Shown piece by piece: positions 53,656 to 63,099 of a DNA stretch of 64,000 bases; the first letter of the stretch is position 1, and the number at the start of each line of letters is the position of its first letter. This stretch comes from an uncultured Mucilaginibacter sp. (GTDB lineage: Bacteria; Bacteroidota; Bacteroidia; Sphingobacteriales; Sphingobacteriaceae), in contig NZ_CAJYGQ010000009.1 of NCBI RefSeq assembly GCF_913773635.1, positions 217,278-281,277 on the forward strand, given 5' to 3'. The notes beneath the pieces were generated by a model. The model was not told where the DNA came from, did no database searches, and saw only the letters and a program-made list of their open reading frames with translations. The position numbers and the translations under genes were made by a program.

Positions 53656-55017
53656 ATGGAAGAAATGGTTGAACAAGTAGAACTGTTACTGCAACAAAAT
53701 AATGAACAACAGCTAACCGACTATTTGAACAATCTGAACATATCGGAAGTTGAAGAATTGATTGGCGAACTCCCCGAACATGCACACCGCTTTGTTCAGC
53801 TCTTATCTCTTAACCGCGCAGTAAACGTTTTCAGGATACTTGATTTTCCGGTACAGGAGCGCTTACTCAAAAAACTGCCCGGCACCAAAACTGCAGAACT
53901 TATAAACGAACTGCCACCTGACGACCGTACCGCTTTATTTGGCGAACTGCACGCCGATACAGTAAAGGCACTAATTTTACATCTTCCGCCAGATGACCGC
54001 AAGGAAGCTTTGGTGTTACTTGGTTACGAAGAAGACAGCGTTGGCCGACTGATGACTCCCGACTACATTGCCGTGAAAAAAAACTGGGATGTGGTTCAGG
54101 TACTTTCGCACATACGCCGTTACGGTAAAAACTCTGAAACCATTGATGTAATTTACGTTATTGATGACAACGGCGTACTGTTGGATGATATACGTATACG
54201 GGAAATACTACTGGTTGACCCTGCCACCAAGGTAAGCGATCTTGTTGACGACCGCCTTATTGCCCTTAATGTGAATGACCCGCAGGAGGAAGCCATAAAC
54301 ATATTCAGGATGAATAACAGGGTGGCGTTACCTGTTACTGATGATAATAACATACTGCTGGGTATTGTTACTGTTGACGATATTTTGTGGATTGCTAACG
54401 AAGAATACACTGAAGATATTCAAAAAATTGGTGGTACCGAAGCGCTTGATGAGCCTTACCTGGATATGCCACTGCTAAAACTCGTTAAGAAACGTGTAGG
54501 CTGGCTTATCATTCTTTTTTTAGGCGAAATGCTTACGGCTACGGCAATGGGCTATTTTGAAGGACAGATAGCCAAAGCTGTTGTGCTGGCCCTTTTTGTT
54601 CCTCTTATTATTTCAAGCGGCGGAAACAGCGGTTCTCAGGCATCAACACTCATAATACAGGCTATGGCCCTTGGTGAGGTTACCGTGGCCGATTGGTGGA
54701 GAGTTATGCGTCGCGAAATTGTATCAGGCTTACTCTTAGGTATTACGCTGGGGCTAATTGGCTTTATACGAATTTTTGTATGGACACTTTTCAGTAACAT
54801 ATACGGGCCTCATTGGATGGCGGTTGGCTTTACAGTAGCTTTTGCCCTGGTTGGCATTGTGTTATGGGGGTCACTGGCTGGATCAATGTTGCCTTTATTA
54901 CTTAAAAAACTGGGGTTAGACCCTGCAACATCCTCCGCTCCTTTTGTGGCAACGCTGGTTGACGTTACCGGTTTAATCATTTACTTTACCATTGCTGTAT
55001 CTATCATGAATATTTAA
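53656..55017 (+). CDS. mgtE: Magnesium transporter MgtE
   Basis: 453 residues. Order: N-terminal superhelical domain (about 1-125, ELPPDDRTALFGEL and LPPDDRKEALVLLGYEEDSVGRLM), a CBS pair (about 130-255, VIDDNGVLLDDIRI and RVALPVTDDNNILLGIVTVDD), a plug helix, and five membrane helices (about 280-450) with the selectivity segment ISSGGNSGSQASTLIIQAMALGE and the conserved Asp in APFVATLVDVTG. The cytosolic domains close the channel when magnesium is high. No M-box-like leader was recognised. Confidence 0.95.
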   Translation: MEEMVEQVELLLQQNNEQQLTDYLNNLNISEVEELIGELPEHAHRFVQLLSLNRAVNVFRILDFPVQERLLKKLPGTKTAELINELPPDDRTALFGELHADTVKALILHLPPDDRKEALVLLGYEEDSVGRLMTPDYIAVKKNWDVVQVLSHIRRYGKNSETIDVIYVIDDNGVLLDDIRIREILLVDPATKVSDLVDDRLIALNVNDPQEEAINIFRMNNRVALPVTDDNNILLGIVTVDDILWIANEEYTEDIQKIGGTEALDEPYLDMPLLKLVKKRVGWLIILFLGEMLTATAMGYFEGQIAKAVVLALFVPLIISSGGNSGSQASTLIIQAMALGEVTVADWWRVMRREIVSGLLLGITLGLIGFIRIFVWTLFSNIYGPHWMAVGFTVAFALVGIVLWGSLAGSMLPLLLKKLGLDPATSSAPFVATLVDVTGLIIYFTIAVSIMNI

Positions 55018-55100
55018 TGGTCTGGCTTCAATAGTATTGTTTTATAACTTATTGTTTTATAGTTTTATCAGCATCACTCTAAAACACTAAACACAATAAA

Positions 55101-55586
55101 ATGGAAGACAAACCTATCGAAACCTTCTCACCTGTGCCCGAGCCAGAACACAAAATGTTTTTAACCGATGAGGCGCAGTATTACATTCAGATAATTGCCA
55201 AATGGGGCAATTTTTTAAGCATCATTGGTTTTATTATGTGCGCCTTGCTTTTATTGCTTGGTTCGTTTATATCATCAATTATGTCAAGCCTTAGTGCAAT
55301 GGGAGGCAACCCTATGGCAGGCTCGGTACAAGGGGTTATGACTGTTATGTATGTACTAATTGCCATTTTTTACTTTTTCCCAACTTTGTACCTGTTTCAG
55401 TTTAGTAGCAAAGCTAAAAAAGCAATATTATTTGCAAACAGTGCTGAGCTTGCCGAAGCCTTTGGTAAACTAAAATCGTGCTTTAAGTTTATTGGTATAG
55501 TTACTATTGTAATTCTATCAATATACGCGTTAGTTTTTATAGCCGGAATTATAGGCATGAGCACCTATTCTGCTTTCAGGCAATAA
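55101..55586 (+). CDS. DUF5362-type membrane protein
   Basis: 161 residues with three hydrophobic helices: about 37-60 (LSIIGFIMCALLLLLGSFI), 80-102 (GVMTVMYVLIAIFYFFPTLY) and 130-155. The pattern YYIQIIAKWGNFLSIIGFIM and KAKKAILFANSAELAEAFGKLKSCFKFIGI fits the DUF5362 family common in Bacteroidota. Function unknown. It follows mgtE after 83 bases and may share its transcript. A strong bidirectional terminator follows. Confidence 0.8.
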   Translation: MEDKPIETFSPVPEPEHKMFLTDEAQYYIQIIAKWGNFLSIIGFIMCALLLLLGSFISSIMSSLSAMGGNPMAGSVQGVMTVMYVLIAIFYFFPTLYLFQFSSKAKKAILFANSAELAEAFGKLKSCFKFIGIVTIVILSIYALVFIAGIIGMSTYSAFRQ

Positions 55587-55603
55587 TAAACGCAGTAAAA
55601 TAC

Positions 55604-55635
55604 AAAAGCCCGTGATGTACATCACGGGCTTTTTT
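55604..55635. terminator. Bidirectional hairpin terminator
   Basis: A 15-bp palindrome AAAAGCCCGTGATGT/ACATCACGGGCTTTT followed by T-runs, between convergent genes ending at 55586 (+) and 55659 (-). Confidence 0.85.
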
Positions 55636-55658
55636 GATTTGGTTAGTATAAAAGTCCC

Positions 55659-56000
55659 TTAAAAAGAAAAGTCTTCCTCAGTTGCACCGGCAACGCCTGC
55701 AGCTTTGGTAATTTCATTTAGTTCGCTGAATTCGTAGCGTTTTTCTACTACTTCCTGGTTGGCTTTAATGTAGTCAACCGTATCTTTTAAACCCTCGGCA
55801 AATTTTTCGAAATCCTCTTTGTAAAGAAAGATTTTGTGTTTCACAAAAGCTCCATCTTCCAAACGCTTTTTACTCTCAGTTATAGTGATGTAATAGTCGT
55901 TTGAACGCGTTGCCTTTACATCAAAAAAATAAGTTCTCTTGCCGGCCCTTACCTTTTTCGAGAAAACTTCATCCCTCTCTCTGTTGTCAAAATCTCCCAT
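55659..56000 (-). CDS. PUR-domain nucleic-acid-binding protein (DUF3276)
   Basis: The ATG at 56000 gives 113 residues: MGDFDNRERDEVFSKKVRAG, RTYFFDVKATRSNDYYITITESK, then DGAFVKHKIFLYKEDFEKFAEGL. This is the bacterial PUR-alpha-like repeat of DUF3276, related to Borrelia BpuR, which binds DNA and RNA. An upstream in-frame start at 56063 adds a hydrophobic extension that does not fit. An acidic tail ends in EEDFSF. The upstream region 56064-56235 is AT-rich without other features. Confidence 0.88.
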   Translation of the reverse strand: MGDFDNRERDEVFSKKVRAGKRTYFFDVKATRSNDYYITITESKKRLEDGAFVKHKIFLYKEDFEKFAEGLKDTVDYIKANQEVVEKRYEFSELNEITKAAGVAGATEEDFSF

Positions 56001-56235
56001 GTTTAAAAGTGTTGTAATAGTAATGATTGCATAAATATAATCATTTTTTGAAATTGCAAGCAATTTTTACAAAAAGAGTACACTTGTTTTGTAAATGTTT
56101 TTAAATAATCCGAACAGGCAATTTAGCCTTGCATCGTTTTAGAAACTGCCATACAATAGCAAACCATTACGTTTACGCAAGCCATCAGAAAAAGTTGTAT
56201 AAACTAAGGTTATGTTAACCAATGAGAAATAGAAG

Positions 56236-57492
56236 TTAAGCGGGTTTACCCTTTTTTAATTCTATTACAGTAATCTCCGGCCATATACCTAACCTGCCCG
56301 AAAAGGCCAGGAAGCCAAAGCCACGGTTAACATACAGATGCCTGCCCTTTTCAACCATCAAACCGGCCCAATCAAGATAGCGGTATTTTACAGGGCTCCA
56401 CCTGAATTTATCGGTTTCAACCCCAAACTGCGCACCATGTGTATGTCCTGACAGAGTAAGGTGTACGTTAGCTGGATGATATCGAACAATCTCTTCCCAA
56501 TGTGTAGGGTCATGCGATAGCAGTATTTTGAAATCTGTTGTACTTACTCCTTTTAAAGCTTTATCGAGATTACCAACCTGTATAAAGCCCCTGCCCCAGT
56601 TTTGTACACCAATTAATGAAATGGCTTGTCCGTTTTTTTCAAGCTTTATATTTTCGTCGAGCATTAACCTGAAGCCCATTGCACGGTGGTGCTGATGCAA
56701 CTTCATTAAGTTAGCTTTTTTAGCTTCATCGTTAGGCCATTGTACATAATCGCCATAGTCATGATTACCTAAAATTGAAAATTGTCCGTATGGTGCCTTA
56801 AGCTGCTTGAAACGGTGTATGTAAGGTTCAATTTCTGACGACACATTGTTCACCAAATCACCGGTAAATACAAACAGGTCTGACTTTTGAGCATTAGCTA
56901 GATCGATACCTCTTTGAACAGCGTCTGCATTATCAAAACTACCTGAATGTATATCAGACAATTGCGTTATGGTAAAGCCATCAAACGCCTCGGGCAAATC
57001 CTCAAAATATAAGGTATGTTTGTGTACTTTATAATCATACTTGCCCTTAAGCATTGCATACCAAAATGATGCAAAAGGAATAGCAGCTGCTGTGATAGCC
57101 GCCTTGCTCACAAATTTTCTGCGTTGAGGCAAAAAACCTTCTCCATTTACCCTATCTTCCTTTTTGGTAGAAAGTGCAACTATCAGCCGGTATACATCAT
57201 TAAACAGCAGTACTAAGGCAAATATCACCTTTGTAACCAGCAACGTAATAAATATGCTTAACAACCACTGGTGCATCACCGTCATACCTGGCGGTTTACC
57301 GGCATTGGTTAAACTGAGCAGCAGCGCTACAGCTACGCCTATATTTATTCCAAAGTAGATATATAATAAAGTGCGGCGGGCGGTTTTACTCCAACTTTTA
57401 AGCAGCGGCTTAAATCCGTGGTATACATATATATCCAATAAAATACTGGCTGTGGCCAAAAACAACGAAAACTGCAAAAATCCGTGACGCAT
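56236..57492 (-). CDS. Membrane-anchored metallophosphoesterase (YkuE-like)
   Basis: 418 residues. Four to five hydrophobic helices in the first 160 residues anchor the protein (LFLATASILLDIYVYHG, TLLYIYFGINIGVAVALLL, LLSIFITLLVTKVIFALVLL). The calcineurin-like domain follows with all metal motifs: TQLSDIHSGSF, FTGDLVNN, ILGNHDYGDY, LLSHDPTHW and LSGHTHGAQFG. Family members cleave phosphoesters or pyrophosphates, such as UDP-diacylglucosamine or lipid phosphates. The substrate is not deducible here. Confidence 0.88.
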   Translation of the reverse strand: MRHGFLQFSLFLATASILLDIYVYHGFKPLLKSWSKTARRTLLYIYFGINIGVAVALLLSLTNAGKPPGMTVMHQWLLSIFITLLVTKVIFALVLLFNDVYRLIVALSTKKEDRVNGEGFLPQRRKFVSKAAITAAAIPFASFWYAMLKGKYDYKVHKHTLYFEDLPEAFDGFTITQLSDIHSGSFDNADAVQRGIDLANAQKSDLFVFTGDLVNNVSSEIEPYIHRFKQLKAPYGQFSILGNHDYGDYVQWPNDEAKKANLMKLHQHHRAMGFRLMLDENIKLEKNGQAISLIGVQNWGRGFIQVGNLDKALKGVSTTDFKILLSHDPTHWEEIVRYHPANVHLTLSGHTHGAQFGVETDKFRWSPVKYRYLDWAGLMVEKGRHLYVNRGFGFLAFSGRLGIWPEITVIELKKGKPA

Positions 57493-57634
57493 AAGTTAGA
57501 TGTAATAAACGGCGTAAAATACAAGTACTTTACATGGCATACAATGCAAAATAAGCCGGTTATGTTTGTACCATGTAAGTTTATGCGGGCAAACACAACA
57601 CGGGCCGGGTTAAACTTTTACTTTTACCGCCGCT

Positions 57635-58282
57635 ATGAATAACCATTTAAAAGAAAGATACGACAGTATTATTTTTGACCTTGACGGAACACTTTGGGAT
57701 TCAACAGCCAATGTGGCAACTGCATGGCAGAAGGCAAAGCTGGAGGTTGACTATATAAAAGATGATATAACGCAGCAAACGGTGCGGTCAATTACCGGCA
57801 TGGCTTACAATGCTATTTTTGAAAAACTGTTTCCTTACCTTGAGCCTGAAGTGCGCGAGGAATTTAAACGCAGATGTGCAAAGTACGAATTGGAAGTACT
57901 CAATACAAAAGGCGGAGAATTGTATCCTGAATTAAAAAGCACATTGAACTACCTGCAAAGTAAATATAAGTTGTTTGTGGTGAGCAATTGCCAGTGTGGT
58001 TACATTGAAACATTTTTAAGGCTTAACCAATTAGAGCATGTTTTTGTGGGCCATCAATGCTACGGAACCAAGGGTCAACCCAAGTTCCAAAATATTATTG
58101 ACGTGGTAAATGACTACAATCTTAAAGCACCGGTATACGTAGGTGACACACAAGGCGATTATGACAGCGCAACCAAAGCAAGCGTGCCAATTATATTTGC
58201 CACATATGGCTTTGGTCAAGTAAACGATGGGCAGCCGGTAGCGGTAATTAACAAGTTCAGCGATTTAGTGGAGATATTATAA
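57635..58282 (+). CDS. HAD-family hydrolase (phosphatase, subfamily IA)
   Basis: 215 residues. Motif I is FDLDGTLWDS, with the nucleophile and acid/base Asp. A helical cap (about 20-90) is inserted after motif I. Motif II is VVSNCQCGY, motif III Lys lies in GTKGQPKFQN, and motif IV is VYVGDTQGDYDSA. It resembles phosphoglycolate phosphatase-like enzymes of Gph type, but substrate cannot be fixed. Upstream is the divergent phosphoesterase gene. Confidence 0.85.
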   Translation: MNNHLKERYDSIIFDLDGTLWDSTANVATAWQKAKLEVDYIKDDITQQTVRSITGMAYNAIFEKLFPYLEPEVREEFKRRCAKYELEVLNTKGGELYPELKSTLNYLQSKYKLFVVSNCQCGYIETFLRLNQLEHVFVGHQCYGTKGQPKFQNIIDVVNDYNLKAPVYVGDTQGDYDSATKASVPIIFATYGFGQVNDGQPVAVINKFSDLVEIL

Positions 58283-58345
58283 ATTACAGCTTAGCTGTAG
58301 CACTCGGGCATGTACTAACGTATAGCAATAAACCAAGTATCACAC

Positions 58346-58828
58346 ATGAAACCAAAGTTTATTGCTATGCTCGTTTTACTGCTTAGTATTGCCGTAGCAT
58401 CCTGTAAAAAAGAAAGTAAAGCTTCTAAAAGTCAAAAAGAGCTTGAAGGCACCTGGGTCGCCGTTAATAACATCAGCTCGGCAGCAGGCGCAAGGGTGCG
58501 GGTAATTTTTGGCCCAAATAACATGGTTACATTTACCAGTTATTATATTGATGAAAATACAGGAGCTATAAAAAGCTACAACTCTAAGCAAGTTTCAAAA
58601 TACCGGATTGTTAGTGAGAACGGGCTTGAGCTTTATGATATAATACCTTACACCAAAGAAAGCAATGCTACTGTTACAAATGAGGACAACCTTGTTAAAG
58701 GAGAAATGCTTCAATCAACACAGCCATACAGTTTCCGCTTTAATGATACCCGCACCAAACTCAATCTTAATAATATTTGCGGCCCAAATGCTAATTGTAT
58801 TGGCCCACAGGAATATATTAAGCAATAG
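58346..58828 (+). CDS. Putative lipoprotein, lipocalin-like
   Basis: 160 residues. The lipobox VASC follows a hydrophobic segment (FIAMLVLLLSIAVASC) and a Lys/Ser-rich linker. The mature part starts LEGTWVAVNNISSAAGARVRVIF and contains TFTSYYIDENTGAIKS, the strand pattern of Bacteroidota lipocalin-like lipoproteins. A C-terminal Cys pair (NICGPNANCIG) may form a disulfide. Function unknown. It converges on the esterase gene at 58886. Confidence 0.6.
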   Translation: MKPKFIAMLVLLLSIAVASCKKESKASKSQKELEGTWVAVNNISSAAGARVRVIFGPNNMVTFTSYYIDENTGAIKSYNSKQVSKYRIVSENGLELYDIIPYTKESNATVTNEDNLVKGEMLQSTQPYSFRFNDTRTKLNLNNICGPNANCIGPQEYIKQ

Positions 58829-58848
58829 TAATTATTGCAAGTAAATAC

Positions 58849-58900
58849 AAATCAATAAAGTAATCAAGGCTTTTTGAAACCTTGATTACTTTATTGATTT
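58849..58900. terminator. 21-bp perfect hairpin between convergent genes
   Basis: Arms at 58849-58869 and 58880-58900 are exactly complementary over 21 bp with a 10-base loop. The 3' arm overlaps the last five codons of the minus-strand esterase gene (stop at 58886-58888). Confidence 0.75.
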
Positions 58901-60175
58901 TACAAAGTCGGTTATAGCACTCACCAATTCAGGCTTTACCGGTAACCCCGACTGATTGTAAGTGGCAAGGTTAGCAGCTTGAGCCGCAGGGGCTTCTTTA
59001 AGCACGTAGTTCATGCCGGGTATCATCACAACTTTTGCATCTGATTTTCCTTTTTTCAAACGTTCTGCATCGGCAGCGCTTACCTGCAGGTCAGTTGTAC
59101 CTTGTATAATAAGTGTTGGTGCTTTAACTTTTTTTATCTCCTTTACAGGGTCAAAGCGCATCCAGGTCATTAAATACGGCTGAACGCTTACACGTGCAAT
59201 ACTGTAAAGTGAAGGATCTACCTTATCATAGGTTTTACCACGGCGTAAGCTATCAGTAATTTGCTTAAAGCCTTTTGTAATGTAATCAGGCTGATTTTTC
59301 AGTTGTTCAGACATCAGCTTGTCACCAGGCAAGCTTTCACCTTCAACAGATATAAATCCGTTTACAGGCTGGCTTACCGCGGCAAGCATACCTACCAATG
59401 ATCCTTCGCTATGGCCAAGCAACACCACCTTTGAAAACCTCTCATCCTCTCGTAATGCACCTGCCAGCATCACCGCATCATCAATGTAATCATCAAAACG
59501 TAGTTGCGTTTCTTTAGCTGGTGTAATAACCTCACCCGTTAAACGCTTATCATAACGCAATGAGGCGATACCATTTTTAGCCAGCGCAAAGGCTATCAAT
59601 TTATAGGTGTCGGGTTGTTGATTCAGTTTTAGTTTATTGCCATCGCGGTCTGTAGGTCCTGATGATGGTATAATTAAAACAACCGGCACCTTACCACTTG
59701 CTTGCTTAGGCATGGCCAGTGTGCCACGTATAGCACCCGATAATGTTTTTAACTCAAGCGGAGTTTCAGTGGTGTACGGGTCATCAACCGGTTTAACTAT
59801 ATTTTGTCCACGGTAGTTATCAAACAACAATCCGCCAATTTTACCAGCGCCGTTTATGCTTATCTGCATGGATAATACAGCGCGCTGAAAATCGGCACGG
59901 TAGGTGGCTATGCCCTCATTAAGTGTGGTGAAGGTTGCACGCTGTAACCGCCCCGAACGCACCTGCAGCTCGCTGATCATCTCACGGTTTTTCAGCATTG
60001 GTAAATCTTTCTTTACATCTGCCGCAAACATGTTAAAGATGCTATCAGGCTGATTGCGGTTATAGTAAAGTGTAAATTTACTTAATGCAATGCGGTAAAT
60101 TCCCGGCTCGGCAGCCTGGGCATATACCTGAGGCAAGCTTAATATTAGTGCCAGTATAAAAAGTAATTTCTTCAT
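58886..60175 (-). CDS. Secreted alpha/beta hydrolase with DUF3887-like N-terminal domain
   Basis: 429 residues with a signal peptide (LLFILALILSLPQVYA, then QA). Residues about 22-125 are a small alpha/beta domain of DUF3887 type (YYNRNQPDSIFNMFAADVKKDLP). The esterase part follows, with IIPSSGPTDRDGNKLKLN near the oxyanion site, GHSEGS as nucleophile elbow (Ser), an Asp in IIQGTTDLQVS and a C-terminal His replaced or displaced (VMIPGMNYVLKEAP has N where many family members have H). That replacement deserves a look. Otherwise typical of Bacteroidota periplasmic hydrolases. Confidence 0.82.
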   Translation of the reverse strand: MKKLLFILALILSLPQVYAQAAEPGIYRIALSKFTLYYNRNQPDSIFNMFAADVKKDLPMLKNREMISELQVRSGRLQRATFTTLNEGIATYRADFQRAVLSMQISINGAGKIGGLLFDNYRGQNIVKPVDDPYTTETPLELKTLSGAIRGTLAMPKQASGKVPVVLIIPSSGPTDRDGNKLKLNQQPDTYKLIAFALAKNGIASLRYDKRLTGEVITPAKETQLRFDDYIDDAVMLAGALREDERFSKVVLLGHSEGSLVGMLAAVSQPVNGFISVEGESLPGDKLMSEQLKNQPDYITKGFKQITDSLRRGKTYDKVDPSLYSIARVSVQPYLMTWMRFDPVKEIKKVKAPTLIIQGTTDLQVSAADAERLKKGKSDAKVVMIPGMNYVLKEAPAAQAANLATYNQSGLPVKPELVSAITDFVKSIK

Positions 60176-60261
60176 TTGTATTTAACAAAACGCAATCTGT
60201 TTATCAAGATTGCCTGGTTTATATCTTAATTATTCAAGCGGTCAAGGCGCCGCTAAAATTT

Positions 60262-60654
60262 TTAGCCTGCATGGCCGGTTAGTGCACTGGCAGCTATTAT
60301 TACAAGTACTACAAGGGTAATAACGGTATACAGCCAATCTCTTTCTAGTGCAAAACCAATAGCCGAAAATATGACCCGGACAACAGGCGTAGCAATCAAT
60401 AAAACAATGCCGGCCTGTATAATGGCCCTTCCTCTGAAAGTAAGTATGCCATGCCATATGCCCGATGCCGAATGTACAAATCCCGGAACGCCAATAAATT
60501 CTTTATAATGCACTGTTTCGGCTCCGTGCCTGTACAAATATACACAGCCGCCAATAAACACAACAAGCATTGATAGTATTACACCAACTCGCAGTATCCA
60601 GCCTATTATTCGCTGTATATCAGTATCATGTAATTTAGGCTGCGTTAAACTCAT
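60262..60654 (-). CDS. DUF1634 membrane protein
   Basis: 130 residues with three hydrophobic helices (about 19-40, 75-97 and 105-127): GWILRVGVILSMLVVFIGGCVYLY, GIVLLIATPVVRVIFSAIGFALERDWLYT. The sequence fits DUF1634. Its start codon overlaps the stop of the TauE/SafE gene (ATGA at 60651-60654), so both are translated together. DUF1634 genes are frequently paired with this permease family, which points to a shared transporter complex. Confidence 0.85.
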   Translation of the reverse strand: MSLTQPKLHDTDIQRIIGWILRVGVILSMLVVFIGGCVYLYRHGAETVHYKEFIGVPGFVHSASGIWHGILTFRGRAIIQAGIVLLIATPVVRVIFSAIGFALERDWLYTVITLVVLVIIAASALTGHAG

Positions 60655-61487
60655 ATTTTGTGGTTTAAGCCATTATAAATCATTTGCACAGCTAAAAAGG
60701 TGACAATTACAGCAAAAACCCAGCGCAGCCAACCCGCCGATGATGTGTGCACCAAAATTTTTGACCCCGTAAGTGCCCCGAGTAAAACGCCAATTACAAC
60801 AGGCATGGATAAGCCCGGGTCTATATAGCCGCGTTGCAGGTATACAACAGCACTTGCAGCGGCAGTAACGCCAATCATAAAATTACTGGTAGTGGTTGAT
60901 ACCTTAAACGGAATGCGCATAACACCATCCATGGCAACTACCTTTAAAGCTCCCGAACCTATACCCAGCAGTCCTGATATAACGCCGGCAAACAACATCA
61001 TGAAAAATCCACCGCCCACATTTTTTACATTATAGCTTACTACCCCGTTTGCTGACGGGAAGGAACTGTTTAAATTGAGCTTTTCAGACCAAAGATTAGG
61101 TTTGGTTTCAATTTGCTCTTTTTTATTTTTAAGCGACATTAATGCCGAAAAGATGAGTATCAATCCAAATATTACCGCAATCACATTGGTTTGCATATAA
61201 AGCGCCAGTACTGCGCCAATCATGGCGCCAATGGTTGTGGCTATCTCCAAAAACATCCCCAGCCTTACATTGGTGATTCCTTCTTTAACATAGGCTGCTG
61301 CCGAGCCCGATGATGTAGCAATTACCGATACAAGTGATGCACCAATAGCATAATGAATGTTTACGTTAAGCAGCAATGTAAGCAGCGGAATGATTACTAC
61401 ACCTCCGCCCAGGCCCGTTAATGATCCTAAAAGTCCGGCCAGATAGGCACCGGCCAGTATAATAAGTGTTATTGCAGTTACTGTCAT
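60651..61487 (-). CDS. TauE/SafE (TSUP) family permease
   Basis: 278 residues with about eight hydrophobic helices in two repeats: YLAGLLGSLTGLGGGVVIIPLL at the N-terminus and FAGVISGLLGIGSGALKVVAM in the middle are the characteristic Gly-rich repeat starts. Members export or import sulfite, sulfoacetate, taurine or similar anions. It is distinct from the TSUP half of the fusion protein at 25521-27035. It forms a pair with the DUF1634 gene. Substrate unknown. Confidence 0.88.
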   Translation of the reverse strand: MTVTAITLIILAGAYLAGLLGSLTGLGGGVVIIPLLTLLLNVNIHYAIGASLVSVIATSSGSAAAYVKEGITNVRLGMFLEIATTIGAMIGAVLALYMQTNVIAVIFGLILIFSALMSLKNKKEQIETKPNLWSEKLNLNSSFPSANGVVSYNVKNVGGGFFMMLFAGVISGLLGIGSGALKVVAMDGVMRIPFKVSTTTSNFMIGVTAAASAVVYLQRGYIDPGLSMPVVIGVLLGALTGSKILVHTSSAGWLRWVFAVIVTFLAVQMIYNGLNHKI

Positions 61488-61644
61488 TTACTTGCCGCTA
61501 AATTATTCAATATCTTTTGCTATGCGGTTATTTTGTTGCAGCAATATTAAACCTTGGTTATACAGCCTGCCTGTAAAGCCAATTTGCAGCCAGGCACCAG
61601 TAATTTGAAGTTTTTTAAATAGATTAGGGCTTTAAACATAACTA

Positions 61645-63099
61645 TTGATGGAACAACCCTCATCACAAACAAAATTAAAGAGCGAGTTAGGCCTGCTTGA
61701 TGGCACTATGCTGGTAGCCGGATCAATGATTGGCTCGGGTATTTTCATTGTGAGTGCCGACATTATACGCAACGTTGGCTCATCGGGGTGGTTAATTGCC
61801 GTTTGGCTCATTACCGGGTTTATGACCCTTACTGCAGCGGTAAGCTATGGCGAATTGAGTGCCATGTTTCCAAAAGCCGGCGGGCAGTATGTTTATTTGA
61901 AAGAAGCTTACAACAAGTTTGTAGCTTTTTTATACGGCTGGAGCTTTTTTGCTGTAATACAAACGGGAACCATTGCAGCAGTTGGTGTGGCGTTTTCAAA
62001 ATTTGCGGCGTACCTTATACCAGCTGTAAGCGAAGAAAATATTTTATTAAGCATTCCGTTTGGGGGCATGTTTACCTTAACCATAAGCGCTGCGCAAGTG
62101 GTATCTATTCTCATCATTATCCTGCTTACTTACATCAATACCAAGGGTGTTAAAGGCGGCAAACTTATACAAACCACGTTCACGTTAACCAAGCTTATCA
62201 GCTTGTTTGGTTTAATTGCTTTTGGTTTTATTATGCTTAAGGGCGATGTTTGGACAGCCAACTGGACTAACGCCTGGGATATGCGCGGACTGGCAAAAGA
62301 TGGCAGCTTAACTTCCTACACCATGGCTGCCGCCCTGGGCGCTATTGCGGCATCTATGGTAGGCTCTATTTTTAGCAGCGATGCCTGGAACAATGTAACC
62401 TTTATTGCGGGTGAAATGAAAAACCCGCAACGCAACATAGGTTTGAGCCTGTTTTTGGGTACCTTAATAGTTACGGTTATTTATGTATCAGCTAACGTAA
62501 TGTATACTGCTGTACTACCTTTAAATGAAATTGCTTCGGCCGAAAAAGACCGCGTGGCTGTAGCAGCATCAACCGTAATTTTTGGCAATATAGGTACTGT
62601 TGTAATTGCATTAATGATTATGGTATCAACCTTTGGCTGCAACAACGGCCTTATATTGGCCGGTGCACGTGTATATTACACCATGGCTAAAGACGGTCTT
62701 TTTTTCAAAAAAACCGGCACACTCAATGAGAACGCCGTACCTGAGTTTGGCTTATGGATACAATGTGCTGTGGCCAGCGTGCTTTGCCTAAGCGGCCGTT
62801 ACGGCGATTTGCTGGATATGATTTCATTTGTTGTGGTATTATTTTACATGCTTACCATTGCCGGCATTTATATTTTACGCATAAAACGCCCTGATGCGCC
62901 GCGACCTTACAAGGCTTTTGGCTACCCGGTTTTGCCAGCTATCTACATCATAATGGGTTTAGCATTTTGCGGTTTGTTGTTGCGTTACAAAAGCGACTAC
63001 ACTTGGCCTGGCCTCATTATTGTACTCATCGGCATCCCTATATATTTTATATCACAACGCAACGTAAAGCATGAGGATACCGTACTTTCTGATCATTAG
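61645..63099 (+). CDS. APC-family amino-acid permease
   Basis: 484 residues with about 12 hydrophobic helices. The family's first-helix substrate motif is seen in GTMLVAGSMIGSGIFIVSADI, followed by LTAAVSYGELSAMFPKAGGQYVYL and helix 6 (SSDAWNNVTFIAGEMKNPQRNIG). It resembles the LAT/SteT group of amino-acid transporters. The specific amino acid cannot be named. The C-terminal coding end overlaps the start of the next gene by 29 bases. Confidence 0.9.
   Translation: MMEQPSSQTKLKSELGLLDGTMLVAGSMIGSGIFIVSADIIRNVGSSGWLIAVWLITGFMTLTAAVSYGELSAMFPKAGGQYVYLKEAYNKFVAFLYGWSFFAVIQTGTIAAVGVAFSKFAAYLIPAVSEENILLSIPFGGMFTLTISAAQVVSILIIILLTYINTKGVKGGKLIQTTFTLTKLISLFGLIAFGFIMLKGDVWTANWTNAWDMRGLAKDGSLTSYTMAAALGAIAASMVGSIFSSDAWNNVTFIAGEMKNPQRNIGLSLFLGTLIVTVIYVSANVMYTAVLPLNEIASAEKDRVAVAASTVIFGNIGTVVIALMIMVSTFGCNNGLILAGARVYYTMAKDGLFFKKTGTLNENAVPEFGLWIQCAVASVLCLSGRYGDLLDMISFVVVLFYMLTIAGIYILRIKRPDAPRPYKAFGYPVLPAIYIIMGLAFCGLLLRYKSDYTWPGLIIVLIGIPIYFISQRNVKHEDTVLSDH

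Noticed and set aside
61788..62153. 121-codon ORF in another frame of the amino-acid permease
   Set aside because: Out-of-frame shadow of a membrane-protein gene, rich in Cys by frame effect only.
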